NCBI GenBank assembly: GCA_014529385.2
Contig: CM043959.1
Coordinates: 60,772,253 to 60,836,252, forward strand
DNA: 64,000 nucleotides
Direction: 5' to 3'
Source: Adiantum capillus-veneris
Lineage: Eukaryota > Streptophyta > Polypodiopsida > Polypodiales > Pteridaceae
Part shown: positions 45,458 through 55,270 of the stretch, one piece after another
Layout: each line of letters begins with the position of its first letter
Position numbering within the stretch: position 1 is the first letter of the stretch
Program-made: the position numbers and the translations under genes
The notes under the pieces: generated by a model
What the model saw: the letters and a program-made list of their open reading frames with translations, nothing else
What the model was told of the DNA's origin: nothing
Database searches by the model: none

Positions 45458-46889
45458 GTCAAATGATTATGGCATCGAAATCAAGGGAGAAGAAGGAACC
45501 AGTGGATTAACCCAAGAGGAAAAGGGAAAGACAAAAGTGCTAAGTGTAGTCACCTTGGAGAAGGCATCAAAGCTAGAGGATACATTAGTGATGCCTATTG
45601 GGAAGAGGACCACGGAGGATAAGGAAGGAAGAAGTACCCCAGGTCCTAGTAAGAAGAAAGGAAAGAGCTATGAAGGCGAGGATGTCAAGGCCAAGAGGAA
45701 AAGGAGAGCTCGTCGAAAGTTTCATGTTTCAGATTTTCCACTAGGGGATGGGCAATTAAGCTATGATTTAAAGGAGGATCTGACGAGCAAGAAGGCAGAT
45801 GTTACTTTTGGGCAACTTATAGAGATGGTGCCTAAGCTAAAGCGACAGTGGAACAGGATGGTTAACCCAATGGAGAAAGAGCCAGAGAGAGGTTCACTGA
45901 AGGTGTTGGCAATGGACGAGCTACCAGACATTTGTCCAATAGTAGATGTGTGGCACAAAAGAAAAAATTTGGGACAAGGTTATGTGGATGGCGGAGCCCA
46001 AATATGCGTCATAACACACTCATGCATTGAGAAGATGGGTCTCATAGTGGCTCGGGTGTCAGGTTTCCGGATTAGATTGGCAAACCATCAAAAAGTAAAA
46101 TGCTTGGGTGTTGTAAAGAGCTTAGAAGTGGAGGCATATGATGTAAAGGCAGTGGTTGATTTTCATGTGATGCCAGCAGGGTTGGGAGCATATCCTATTA
46201 TACTGGGCAGACCATGGTTACGTGCAGTGGGAGCTATTCAAAATTGGCGACGTGGTACGATTAGCCTCTATGGAAAGACAGGTACCAAGAAGCTTTATAA
46301 TATGGACACAAGGAAACGATTAGAGGAGATTTATGAAGATGAGGATGTGTCTAGTAATGAAGACTCTTCCACGGTGACAGATGAGGACAGTGATAGCACT
46401 ACTAGCAATGATGAGGATGCTGATGTTGAATTTCTTTTGATGGAAAAAGAAATCCAAGAGTTTGGTTTTGTTGCATTTGCGAATGAGGTTGAAGATGAAA
46501 GTGAAGGGCCTTATGAAGTGATTGAAGGGCTGATGCAAACCAAGGTTGAGTTGTCAAAGAAGCAGGAATTGATGACACAAATGATCAGTGGTGACCTCTC
46601 ACCTATGGAGAAGGATATATATTTGCACATGCTAGCTAGTTTTCCTGATTTGTTCATTACTTCATATGAAGAGATCAGAGGGTTCAAGGGAGAAGAGATC
46701 CATATAGAGCTGAAAGAAGGTGTTAAGCCAATTTGGCAAAGGCTAAGAAGGATGGGTCAAGAGCAAATGGAAGCCTTGCAAGAAGAGGTGGACAAGTTGT
46801 TGAAGGCAGGGTTCATAGTCCCTGTGGAGACCACAGAATGGGTGAGTCCAATTGTAGTCAGTCCAAAGAAGGATGGGAAGTGGAGAATT
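45447..46889 (+). pseudogene. pol: G3 protease and N-terminal RT, cut by C2
   Basis: After a Lys/Arg-rich spacer the retropepsin domain has VDGGAQICVI with the catalytic Asp at 45987, and ILGRPWL near 46200. The usual Ser/Thr of the triad is Gly; the same DGGA occurs in the relic at 23766. An acidic linker (DEDSDSTTSNDEDADVEF) follows, then the RT start with FPDLFITSYEEI, KLLKAGFIVPVETTEWV and SPKKDGKWRIC. The frame is open for 480 codons. It then enters the C2 LTR at 46890, so RT has lost palm and thumb. Confidence 0.92.
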
Positions 46890-47085
46890 TGTTGGGGTTA
46901 AGGCCTATGTGCCTTGACCGATCGCCCAGGTCATGGGCGCCCGCCCACTGTTACCCTATACTTATAGTGAGTATACTGTATAGGGGGAGCTGCCACTTCA
47001 CAGTCTCCCCACCCATATATGTGTGTGTGTGTCTCCTTCTCTCTCTCTCTCACTCTCCGTCTGTGGTGCTCCCTGATCCCCTTCA
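46890..47085 (+). repeat. C2 LTR 1
   Basis: 196 bp, more diverged than the other two but with the same ends. It directly follows the G3 RT coding sequence. PBS TGGTATCAGAGC at 47088-47099. Confidence 0.8.
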
Positions 47086-47827
47086 ATTGGTATCAGAGCT
47101 ATGGTGACCGCGGAGAGCACGACGACTTTGAGAGCTTCGAGGCGATAGCTCGCTCGCTCTCGACGGTAGAGAGACTAAGAAATCTTGGAAGCTTTGTGAG
47201 AATGCAATGGGAGCTTGTGAGCTCAGTTGAGAGTGATGTATGCTCTTGTGGAAGCTCAGAAAGGAGTGTGGAAGATTGTGTGTAAGTGAAGGTGCTGCCC
47301 TAAAACTGTGTGCGCAGCAGCACTGTTTTCAGATTCGTTTTTCTCCTTGTAGAATGCAGATCTGAGAATTCTATTTCACAATCCCATCCGTTTCGACGTG
47401 GTCTACAACTTTGCAGAAGAAACTTTTTGCAAATTCCTCACCGTTTTGTTGATATTCAGCTCAGACTGACTGTATACAGAAATTCCAGATTTTCTGTTGT
47501 CGCATTGTGTGCGAGTTTGATGCACTTTTGGAAGCATGGGAGATGCTTGAAGTTGAGTGCATGAATTCTGAGCTGAAGATGCAATTGCAGCTTGTGTTAA
47601 GCTTGTGGTTTGAGGGTTTTTGGTAGACTTGGGCAACGAAGTATGGAGGCGTTCACACACCACCGAAGCGGTCTCTTGAGAGACGCAGGTTTTTGGAGCA
47701 CACAGGTGGAGCTTCTTTCACTGGTTTTCACAGGATACTTTGGCAGTGATTTTGTGCTTGGATTCATGGTCTTTGCGGATGGTTTTCATATGGTTATGTC
47801 ACATGGTTGATGCCCATTATATATGCA
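47086..47827 (+). other. C2 unit 1 leader
   Basis: About 740 bp of non-coding leader, not closely related to the leaders of units 2 and 3. It joins integrase coding sequence abruptly near 47828, so gag and protease were deleted. Confidence 0.5.
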
Positions 47828-48505
47828 TTTTGGCGAGCACTTGTTCATAGTGATTTGTGTGGACCTATGCCTAACCTATCTCTAGGGGGAGCTTCTTACT
47901 TTATGACATTTATAGATGATTACTCGAGGAAAGTATGGGTTTACTTTCTCAAGCACAAGGATGAAGCGTTTAGTGTTTTCAAAACGTTTGTGACACTTGT
48001 GGAGAATCAGAGTGGCAAGAAGCTTAAATGCTTACGCACTGACAATGGTGGAGAGTATGTTTCAAAGGCCTTTCAGGACTTTTGTGAGTCAAAAGGTATA
48101 AAACGTGAACTTACTACTCCTTACAATCCTCCTCAAAATGGTGTTGCTGAGAGGATGAATAGGACCATACAAGAGAAGGTCACAAGTATGTTGTCTAATG
48201 CACAACTGCCAAATGGGTTTTGGGCTGAAGCTGTATCAACGGCTGTTCATCTTGTAAATAGATCTCCTAGCAAGGTTTTGCAGAAGGATTTAGTGCCAGA
48301 GATGGTATGGTCAGGCAAAATGCCCTCATTCCAGCATCCCAGAGTCTTTGGGTGTGAGGCATATACTCACGTTCCAAAGGAATTTAGGAACAAACTTGAG
48401 CCAAAGAGTAGAAAGTGAATCTTTCTAGGCTATGGTAATTCTGGTGAGATGGGGTACAGACTTTGGGATCCCGAATCCAGAAAGGTTGTCTACAGCATTG
48501 AGTAG
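47828..48505 (+). pseudogene. C2 unit 1 integrase fragment
   Basis: Starts within LVHSDLCGPMPNLSLGG and carries LRTDNGGEYVSKAF and NGVAERMNRTIQEKV, so all three catalytic acidic positions are present. A stop occurs at 48416 where unit 2 has Cys. It ends like unit 2 with a KVVYSIE-type end and a TAG. The zinc domain, gag, protease, RT and RNase H are absent. Confidence 0.9.
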
Positions 48506-48599
48506 TGTTATGGTTTATGGTAGAGATTGTACTTGAGTTTTGTTGCTCAGTTTTCAGGGGAAATTCTGTCGAATTTTTCCCAAATTCTCGCCATAGTTT
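48506..48599 (+). other. C2 unit 1 sequence between integrase and LTR 2
   Basis: Non-coding, begins TGTTATGGTTTATGG, and contains a copy of the shared hairpin motif (48557-48584). The identical arrangement precedes LTR 3, so both units share one 3' deletion. Confidence 0.6.
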
Positions 48600-48791
48600 T
48601 GTTGGGGTATAAAGTCCAATGTGGTTGCCCAGGTAAGTGGGCAGGCTGCCAAGTATGTACACATATTCTTTTGTAAAAACCTAATAAGAACTCACTATGC
48701 TCTACACATTACAGTAGAGCGAGTTCACCATATCGTCGTGCTCTTCTTCTCGCACTCTCTCTCACGTCGCACTTCCGCTTGTACTCCTTCA
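48600..48791 (+). repeat. C2 LTR 2
   Basis: 192 bp, starts TGTTGGGGTATAAAG and ends CTTCA. Exact primer site TGGTATCAGAGC at 48794-48805. Confidence 0.88.
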
Positions 48792-49278
48792 ACTGGTATC
48801 AGAGCTCAGATCGAGGCTCAGGGCAACACTGCAGGAGGCTAGACTCACCAGCGTAGATTGGAGTGAAATTCGACAGGCGAAGACACTGCCCCAAATCTCG
48901 ACCACCGTTCGGCTTCGACAAAGGTCATTCTAAGGTCATCTCGGCCACCGTTCGGCTTCGACAAAGGTCTGCACAGGCCATTTTCGACTACGTGGTCTCG
49001 GCGGGTGCAGATCCGACTCTGCAAATTTGGGGTTTTCGGCCTACGAGTGCATGTGCTGAGAATATCGACACTCCCAGAGTGTTGATTTTTGGTTGTCTAC
49101 ACATCAAAGGACGGCTCACAGTTCTTGGAGGCCTTTCACATAGGACACGAGCGCATCTACACACAGTCTGTAGGCGACATCCACTAGTTCATCAGGTTGA
49201 TATTGGTTCAGAGGTCAGTTTACAGGGGAAACTCTGCCGAATTTTTCCCAAGAAAGTAAACTACTGTGAAGCGTAGCT
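48792..49278 (+). other. C2 unit 2 leader
   Basis: Begins with the primer site. It includes a direct repeat of CACCGTTCGGCTTCGACAAA (about 48902 and 48947) and the hairpin-capable motif at 49225-49252, shortly before the gag ATG. Confidence 0.7.
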
Positions 49279-51453
49279 ATGGCTGGATCACAGGACACTG
49301 CTCTTTACAATATCAAGAAGCTGGATGGAACCAATTTCCCATTGTGGAAGAAGCAGATTTGGCACGTGTTGGTTCAAAAGAAGCAGATAAAACCTATAAA
49401 GCTCAAGGGGATAAAACCACAAGATATGGACGAAGATGAATGGAGCGAAATGGATGAATTGGCACTTTCTACCATTATGCTGACTTTGGCAGAAAGCGTT
49501 TACTTCAATGTAGCAGATGAGATGTCGGCTTATCAAGCATGGTTAAAGCTGAGTGATCTTTATGAGAAGCAAAGTGGAGCTTCACAGGTATACTAGCTTA
49601 AGAAGCTTGTTGACTTGAAGATGAAAGAAGGGACACCTATGTCCAATCATCTGAATGAATTCAACACAATCTATAGTCAGTTGTCAGCTCAAGGTGTCAA
49701 GTTTGATGAACCTGTTAGAGCTATGTTCCTGTTGATCACATTGTCGGAAAGTTGGGACACTTTTCCCACAGCTTTGAGTAATTCTGCACCTCCAGATGGT
49801 TTGAACATAGCAGGTGTAGAAGGAAGTCTGCTTACTGAAGAAAATAATAGAAAGACAATGGACAAAGGCAAAGGAACAACCTTGGTTGTCAGGGGAAGGA
49901 CCAATGAAAAGTACAAAGGTGGAAAGAGGAATCAGTCTCGTAGCAAGTCCCGCAGTGCTAAAGGCAAGAGTGACATAGAATGCTACCATTGTGGCAAGAA
50001 GGGTCACATGAAAAGAGACTGCAGAGAATGGAAAGCAGAAAAAGGCAAAGAGAAAGCTGAAGACCATGGTGAGAATAACAAGTCCTCATTGAAGATTCAA
50101 GAAATAAATGTGACAAACACTGTTGCAGAGGATGACAGTCTAGTGTCAAGAGACATCTACTTCTTGAAGAATACAATGGACTCAGCTCTTCTTACAGCAT
50201 TTGAGGGAAATGCACAGAGTGACTGGATTATAGACTCAGGGGCATCACTTCATGTGTCTCCAAACAAGGAGTGGTTTGCCTCTTATGTGGCCACTAAAGA
50301 TCATGTTCGGCTAGGCAATGGGCAGACATGTGAGATCTTAGGTGTTGGAGATGTTCAATTGAAGTTTCATAATGGCTCTTCTTTCACGCTGAAGAATGTG
50401 AGACATGTTCCCGCAATTACAAAGAGCTTGATCAACATAGGTTTACTTGATGATGCGGGCTACGTCACCACTTTTGGACAGAACATGTGGAAGATATCCA
50501 AGGGTTCTATGACAGTAGCACATGGAGTAAAGTCTGGAGGACTTTACATGATTTATGTATCAAATGTCTCTAAAAATGTAATCAATGTAACCGAGAAGCC
50601 GAACATTTCTTTGTGGCATAGCCGGTTAGGACATATGTCCAAGAAGGGAATGGAAATCTTGTCTCGTTCTGGTTATTTGCCTGGCTTTTCATTTAATGAT
50701 TTTGAATTCTGTGAACATTGTCTGTATGGTAAGAAAACACAACAGCCACATAACCATAGAAGCAGTAGAAGAGACACACAATTGGCACTTGTTCATAGTG
50801 ATTTGTGTGGACCTATGCCTAACCTATCTCTAGGGGGAGCTTCTTACTTTATGACATTTATAGATGATTACTCGAGGAAAGTATGGGTTTACTTTCTCAA
50901 GCACAAGGATGAAGCGTTTAGTGTTTTCAAAACGTTTGTGACACTTGTGGAGAATCAGAGTGGCAAGAAGCTTAAATGCTTACGCACTGACAATGGTGGA
51001 GAGTATGTTTCAGAGGCCTTTCAGGACTTTTGTGAGTCAAAAGGTATAAAACGTGAACTTAGTGCTCCTTACCATCCTCCTCAAAATGGTGTTGCTGAGA
51101 GGATAAATAGGACCATACAAGAGAAGGTCACAAGTATGTTGTCTAATGCACAGCTGCCAAATGGGTTTTGGGCTGAAGCTGTATCAACAGCTGTTCATCT
51201 TGTAAATAGATCTCCTAGCAAGGTTTTGCAGAAGGATTCAGTGCCAGAGATGGTATGGTCAGGCAAAATGCCCTCATACAAGCATCTCAGAGTCTTTGGG
51301 TGTGAGGCATATACTCACGTTCCAAAGGAATTTAGGAACAAACTTGAGCCAAAGAGTAGAAAGTGCATCTTTCTAGGCTATGGTAATTCTGGTGAGATGG
51401 GGTACAAACTTTGGGATCCCGAATCCAGAAAGGTTGTCTACAGCATTGAGTAG
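49279..51453 (+). pseudogene. C2 unit 2 gag, protease and integrase
   Basis: The ATG at 49279 begins MAGSQDTALYNIKKLDGTNF, a copia gag. A single stop (TAG) at 49594 replaces the Trp found in unit 3. A perfect zinc knuckle CYHCGKKGHMKRDC lies near 49980. Protease WIIDSGASLHVS near 50226 has an intact triad. Integrase has the zinc domain (LWHSRLGHMSKKGME, CEHCLYGK) and acidic blocks LVHSDLCGPM, LRTDNGGEY and NGVAERINR. Coding ends at 51453 just after the integrase core, so RT and RNase H are missing. It is the best preserved coding block here apart from that stop. Confidence 0.93.
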
Positions 51454-51547
51454 TGTTATGGTTTATGGTAGAGATTGTACTTGAGTTTTTTTGCTCAATT
51501 TTAAGGGGAAATTCTGTCGAATTTTTCCCAAATTCTCGCCATAGTTT
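51454..51547 (+). other. C2 unit 2 sequence between integrase and LTR 3
   Basis: Same non-coding segment as before LTR 2, with the hairpin motif at 51505-51532. No polypurine tract is evident. Confidence 0.6.
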
Positions 51548-51739
51548 TGTTGGGGTATAAAGCCCAATGTGGTCGCCCAGGTAAGTGGGCGGGCCGCCAG
51601 GTATGTACACATATTCTTTTGTAAAAACCTAATAAGAACTCACTATGCTCTACACATCACAGTAGAGCGAGTTCACCATATCGTCTTGCTCTTCTTCTCA
51701 CACACTCTCTCGCGTCGCACTTCCGCTCGTACTCCTTCA
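51548..51739 (+). repeat. C2 LTR 3
   Basis: 192 bp, close to LTR 2. Primer site TGGTATCAGAGC at 51742-51753. Confidence 0.88.
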
Positions 51740-52226
51740 ACTGGTATCAGAGCTCATATCGAGGCGCAGGGCAGCACTGCAGGAGGCTAGAGTCACCAGC
51801 GTAGATTGGAGTGAAATTCGACAGGCGAAGACACGGCCCCAAATCGCGGCCACCATTCGGCTTCGACAAAGGTCATTCTGAGGTCATCTCGGCCACCGTT
51901 CGGCTTCGACAAAGGTCTGCACAGGCCATTTTCGACTACGTGGTCTCGGCGGGTGCAGATCCCACTCTGCAAAGTTGGGGTTTTTGGCCTACGACTGCAG
52001 GTGCTGAGGATATCGACACTCCCAGAGTGTTGATTTGTGGCTGTCTACATATCGAAGGACGGCTCACAGTTCTTGGAGGCGTGTCACATACGACACGGGC
52101 TCATCTACACACAGTCTGTAGGCGACATCCACTAGTTCATCAGGTTGATATTGGTTCAGAGGTCAGTTTACAGGGGAAACTCTGCCAAATTTTTCCCAGG
52201 AAAGTAAACTACTGTGAAGCATAGCT
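51740..52226 (+). other. C2 unit 3 leader
   Basis: 487 bp, collinear with the unit 2 leader including the CGGCTTCGACAAAGG direct repeats and hairpin motif (52173-52200). Confidence 0.7.
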
Positions 52227-54390
52227 ATGGCTGGATCACAAGACACTGCTCTTTACAATATCAAGAAGCTGGATGGAACCAATTTCCCATTGTGGAAGAA
52301 GCAGATTTGGCACGTGTTGGTACAAAAGAAGCAGATAAAACCTATAAAGCTCAAGGGGATAAAACCACAAGATATGGACGAAGATGAATGGAGCGAAATG
52401 GATGAATTGGCACTTTCTACCATTATGCTGACTTTGGCAGAAAGCGTTTACTTCAATGTAGCAGATGAGATGTCGGCTTATCAAGCATGGTTAAAGCTGA
52501 GTGATCTTTATGAGAAGCAGAGTGCAGATTCACAAGTATACTGGCTTAAGAATCTTGTTGACTTGAAGATGAAAGAAGGGACACCTATGTCCAATCATCT
52601 GAATGAATTCAACAAAATCTATAGTCAGTTGTCAGCTCAAGGTGTCAAGTTTGATGAACCTGCTAAAGCTATGTTCCTATTGATCACATTGCCGGAAAGT
52701 TGGGACACTTTTCCCACAGCTTTGAGTAATTCTGCACCTCCAGATGGTTTGAACATAGCAGGGGTAGAAGGAAGTCTGCTTACTGAAGAAAACAATAGAA
52801 ATACAATGGACAAAGGCAAAGGAACAGCCTTAGTTGTTAGGGGAAGGACCAATGAAAAGTACAAAGGTGGAAAGAGGAATCAGTCTTGTAGCAAGTCCCA
52901 CAGTGCTAAAGGCATGAGTGACATAGAATGCTACCATTGTGGAAAGAAGGGTCACATGAAAAGAGACTGCAGAGAATGGAAAGCAGAAAACGTCAAAGAG
53001 AAAGCTGAAGACCATGGTGAGAATAACAAGTCCTCAGTGAAGATTCAAGAAATAAATGTGACAAACATTGTTGCAGAGGATGACAGTCTAGTGTCAAGAG
53101 ACATCTACTTCTTGAAGAATACAATGTACTCATCTCTTCTTACAGCATCTGAGGGAAATGCACAGAGTGACTGGATTATAGACTGAGGGGCATCACTTCA
53201 TCTGTCTCGAAACAAGGAGTGGTTTACCTCTTATGTGGCCACTAAAGATCATGTTCGGCTAGGCAATGGGCAGACATGTGAGATCTTAGGTGTTGGAGAT
53301 GTTCAATTGAAGTTTCATAATGGCTCTTCTTTCACGCTGAAGAATGTGAGACATGTTCCCGCAATTACAAAGAGCTTGATCAACATAGGTTTACTTGATG
53401 ATGCGGGCTACGTCACCACTTTTGGACAGAACATGTGGAAGATATCCAAGGGTTCTATGACAGTAGCACATGGAGTAAAGTCTGGAGGACTTTACATGAT
53501 TTATGTATCAAATGTCTCTAAAAATGTAATCAATGTAACCGAGAAGCCGAACGTTTCTTTGTGGCATAGCCGATTAGGACATATGTCCAAGAAGGGAATG
53601 GAAATCTTGTCTCGTTCTGGTTATTTGCCTGGCTTTTCATTTAATGATTTTGAATTCTGTGAACATTGTCTGTATGGTAAGAAAACACAACAGCCACATA
53701 AGCATAGAAGCAGTACAAGAGATACACAGTTGGCACTTGTTCATAGTGATTTGTGTGGACCTATGCCTAACCTATCTCTAGGGGGAGATTCTTACTTTAT
53801 GACATTTATAGATGATTACTCGAGGAAAGAATGGGTTTTCTTTCTCAAGCACAAGGATGAAGTGTTTAGTGTTTTCAAAACGTTTGTGACACTTGTGGAG
53901 AATCAGAGTGGCAAGGAGCTTAAATGCTTACGCACTGACAATGGTGGAGAGTATGTTTCAAAGGCCTTTCAGGACTTTTGTGAGTCAAAAGGTATAAAAC
54001 ATGAACTTAGTGCTCCTTACCATCCTCCTCAAAATGGTGTTGCTGAGAGGATGAATAGGACCATACAAGAGAAGGTCACAAGTATGTTGTCTAATGCACA
54101 GCTGCCAAATGGGTTTTGGGCTGAAGCTGTATCAACGGCTGTTCATCTTGTAAATAGATCTCCTAGCAAGGTTTTGCAGAAGGATTCAGTGACAGAGATG
54201 GTATGGTCAGGCAAAATGCCCTCATACAAGCATCTCAGAGTCTTTGGCTGTGAGGCATATACTCACGTTCCAAAGGAATTTAGGAACAAACTTGAGCCAA
54301 AGAGTAGAAAGTGCATCTTTCTAGGCTATGGTAATTCTGGTGAGATGGGGTACAGACTTTGGGATCCCGAATCCAGAAAGGTTGTCTGGA
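52227..54390 (+). pseudogene. C2 unit 3 gag, protease and integrase
   Basis: The ATG at 52227 gives the same gag as unit 2 without its stop. A TGA at 53184 falls in the protease triad, where unit 2 has the Ser codon of D-S-G. After it the frame is open through integrase (LWHSRLGHMSKKGME, LRTDNGGEYVSKAF, NGVAERMNRTIQ). The frame shifts at about 54387, where a deletion joins integrase end to the spacer before RT. Confidence 0.93.
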
Positions 54391-55195
54391 GCCACCTATT
54401 GTGCGTAGATCTGGACGTGTCACGCGACCTCCTGATAGGTTTGTTCCATCTATGAACTATGTCATGTTGACTGATTGCAATGAGCCTTCATGTTACAAGG
54501 AAGCAGTGCAAATGAAGGACTCCGGGAATTGGCAATTGGCCATGCAGTCAGAGATGACAGCTCTGCATAAAAACTAGACATGGAAGCTAGTTAAATTACC
54601 ACAGGGCAAAAAGGCTCTACCTTATAAATGGGTTTACAGGTATAAGATCACCGCTCATGATAGTCAACCAAAGTACAAAGCGAGGCTTGTTGCCAAGGGC
54701 TTTAAGCAAGAACAAGGCATTGACTTTGATGAAGTCTTCTCTTCGGTGGTCAAGATGACTACATTGAGATGCTTTCTTGCATTGGTTGCCATATTAGATT
54801 TGGTGTTGCACCAAATGGATGTCAAGACAGCGTTCTTGCATGGTGATTTAGATGTGGAAATTTACATGATGCAGCCAGAAGGGTTTGTTGAGAAAGGCAA
54901 GGAAGATTGGGTATTCCACTTGTTAAAGAGTCTTTATGGCTTAAAACAATCACCGAGGGCATGTTACCATAAATTCCACAAGTTTATGCTTTCTCAAGGC
55001 TACAAACGTAGTGGGTTCGATCACTGTCTATATACAAAGAAGGCTAAGGATGGTAGTTGGATGATCCTTATTTTGTATGTGGATGACATGTTTATCACTC
55101 AAAGACAAAGCATGTGGATGTGAAGTATCATTTCATCAGGGAAATGCTCGAGGATAAGCAACCTTAGCTTGTCAAAGTTCACACCACAGAAGGGG
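54391..55195 (+). pseudogene. C2 unit 3 reverse transcriptase, RNase H deleted
   Basis: In frame 2 from 54359: PPIVRRSGRVTRPPDRF, WQLAMQSEMTALHKN, a stop at 54575, then KARLVAKGFKQEQGIDF, MDVKTAFLHGDL, GLKQSPRACY and catalytic YVDD at 55076-55087. Immediately after the YVDDMFI segment a frame shift brings in KHVDVKYHFIREMLED, which belongs near the C-terminus of copia RNase H. The end of RT and nearly all RNase H are therefore deleted. Coding similarity stops near 55195. Confidence 0.9.
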
Positions 55196-55214
55196 TATGG
55201 ACGTGCAAGGATGG

Positions 55215-55215
<1 letters not shown>

Positions 55216-55270
<55 letters not shown>
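55216..55270. repeat. GA microsatellite
   Basis: Over 20 GA dinucleotides with one GGGAG interruption at the end. Arg-Glu or Ser-Leu frames across it are artefacts. Confidence 0.97.

Larger units (their letters stand above)
42295..46889 (+). mobile_element. Ty3/gypsy retrotransposon G3, 5' half
   Basis: It contains a 5' LTR, PBS, leader, gag, protease and the start of RT. At 46890, inside the RT segment ending KDGKWRIC, the sequence switches to a copia LTR (C2), so G3 was split by that insertion. The rest of RT, RNase H, integrase and the 3' LTR are not found on the other side in this window. The same LTR and leader occur again at 62193-64000. Confidence 0.92.
46890..55195 (+). mobile_element. 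Ty1/copia family C2: concatemer of three units
   Basis: Three LTRs (46890-47085, 48600-48791, 51548-51739) and three interiors are joined head to tail: LTR, integrase-only interior, LTR, gag-protease-integrase interior, LTR, gag-to-RT interior. LTRs are 192-196 bp, start TGTTGGGGT and end CTTCA. Each is followed after two bases by an exact TGGTATCAGAGC site. No interior has a full RT plus RNase H, and no final 3' LTR is seen. Such an array can arise by unequal recombination between LTRs or by repeated insertion plus deletion. Confidence 0.88.

Noticed and set aside
48794-48805. TGGTATCAGAGC as part of a tRNA gene
   Set aside because: It is the reverse complement of the tRNA 3' end and sits two bases after an LTR, so it is a primer binding site. 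The same holds at 47088, 51742 and 31278.
49684-50067. Minus-strand frames opposite C2 gag and protease
   Set aside because: Shadows of the plus-strand copia coding sequence.
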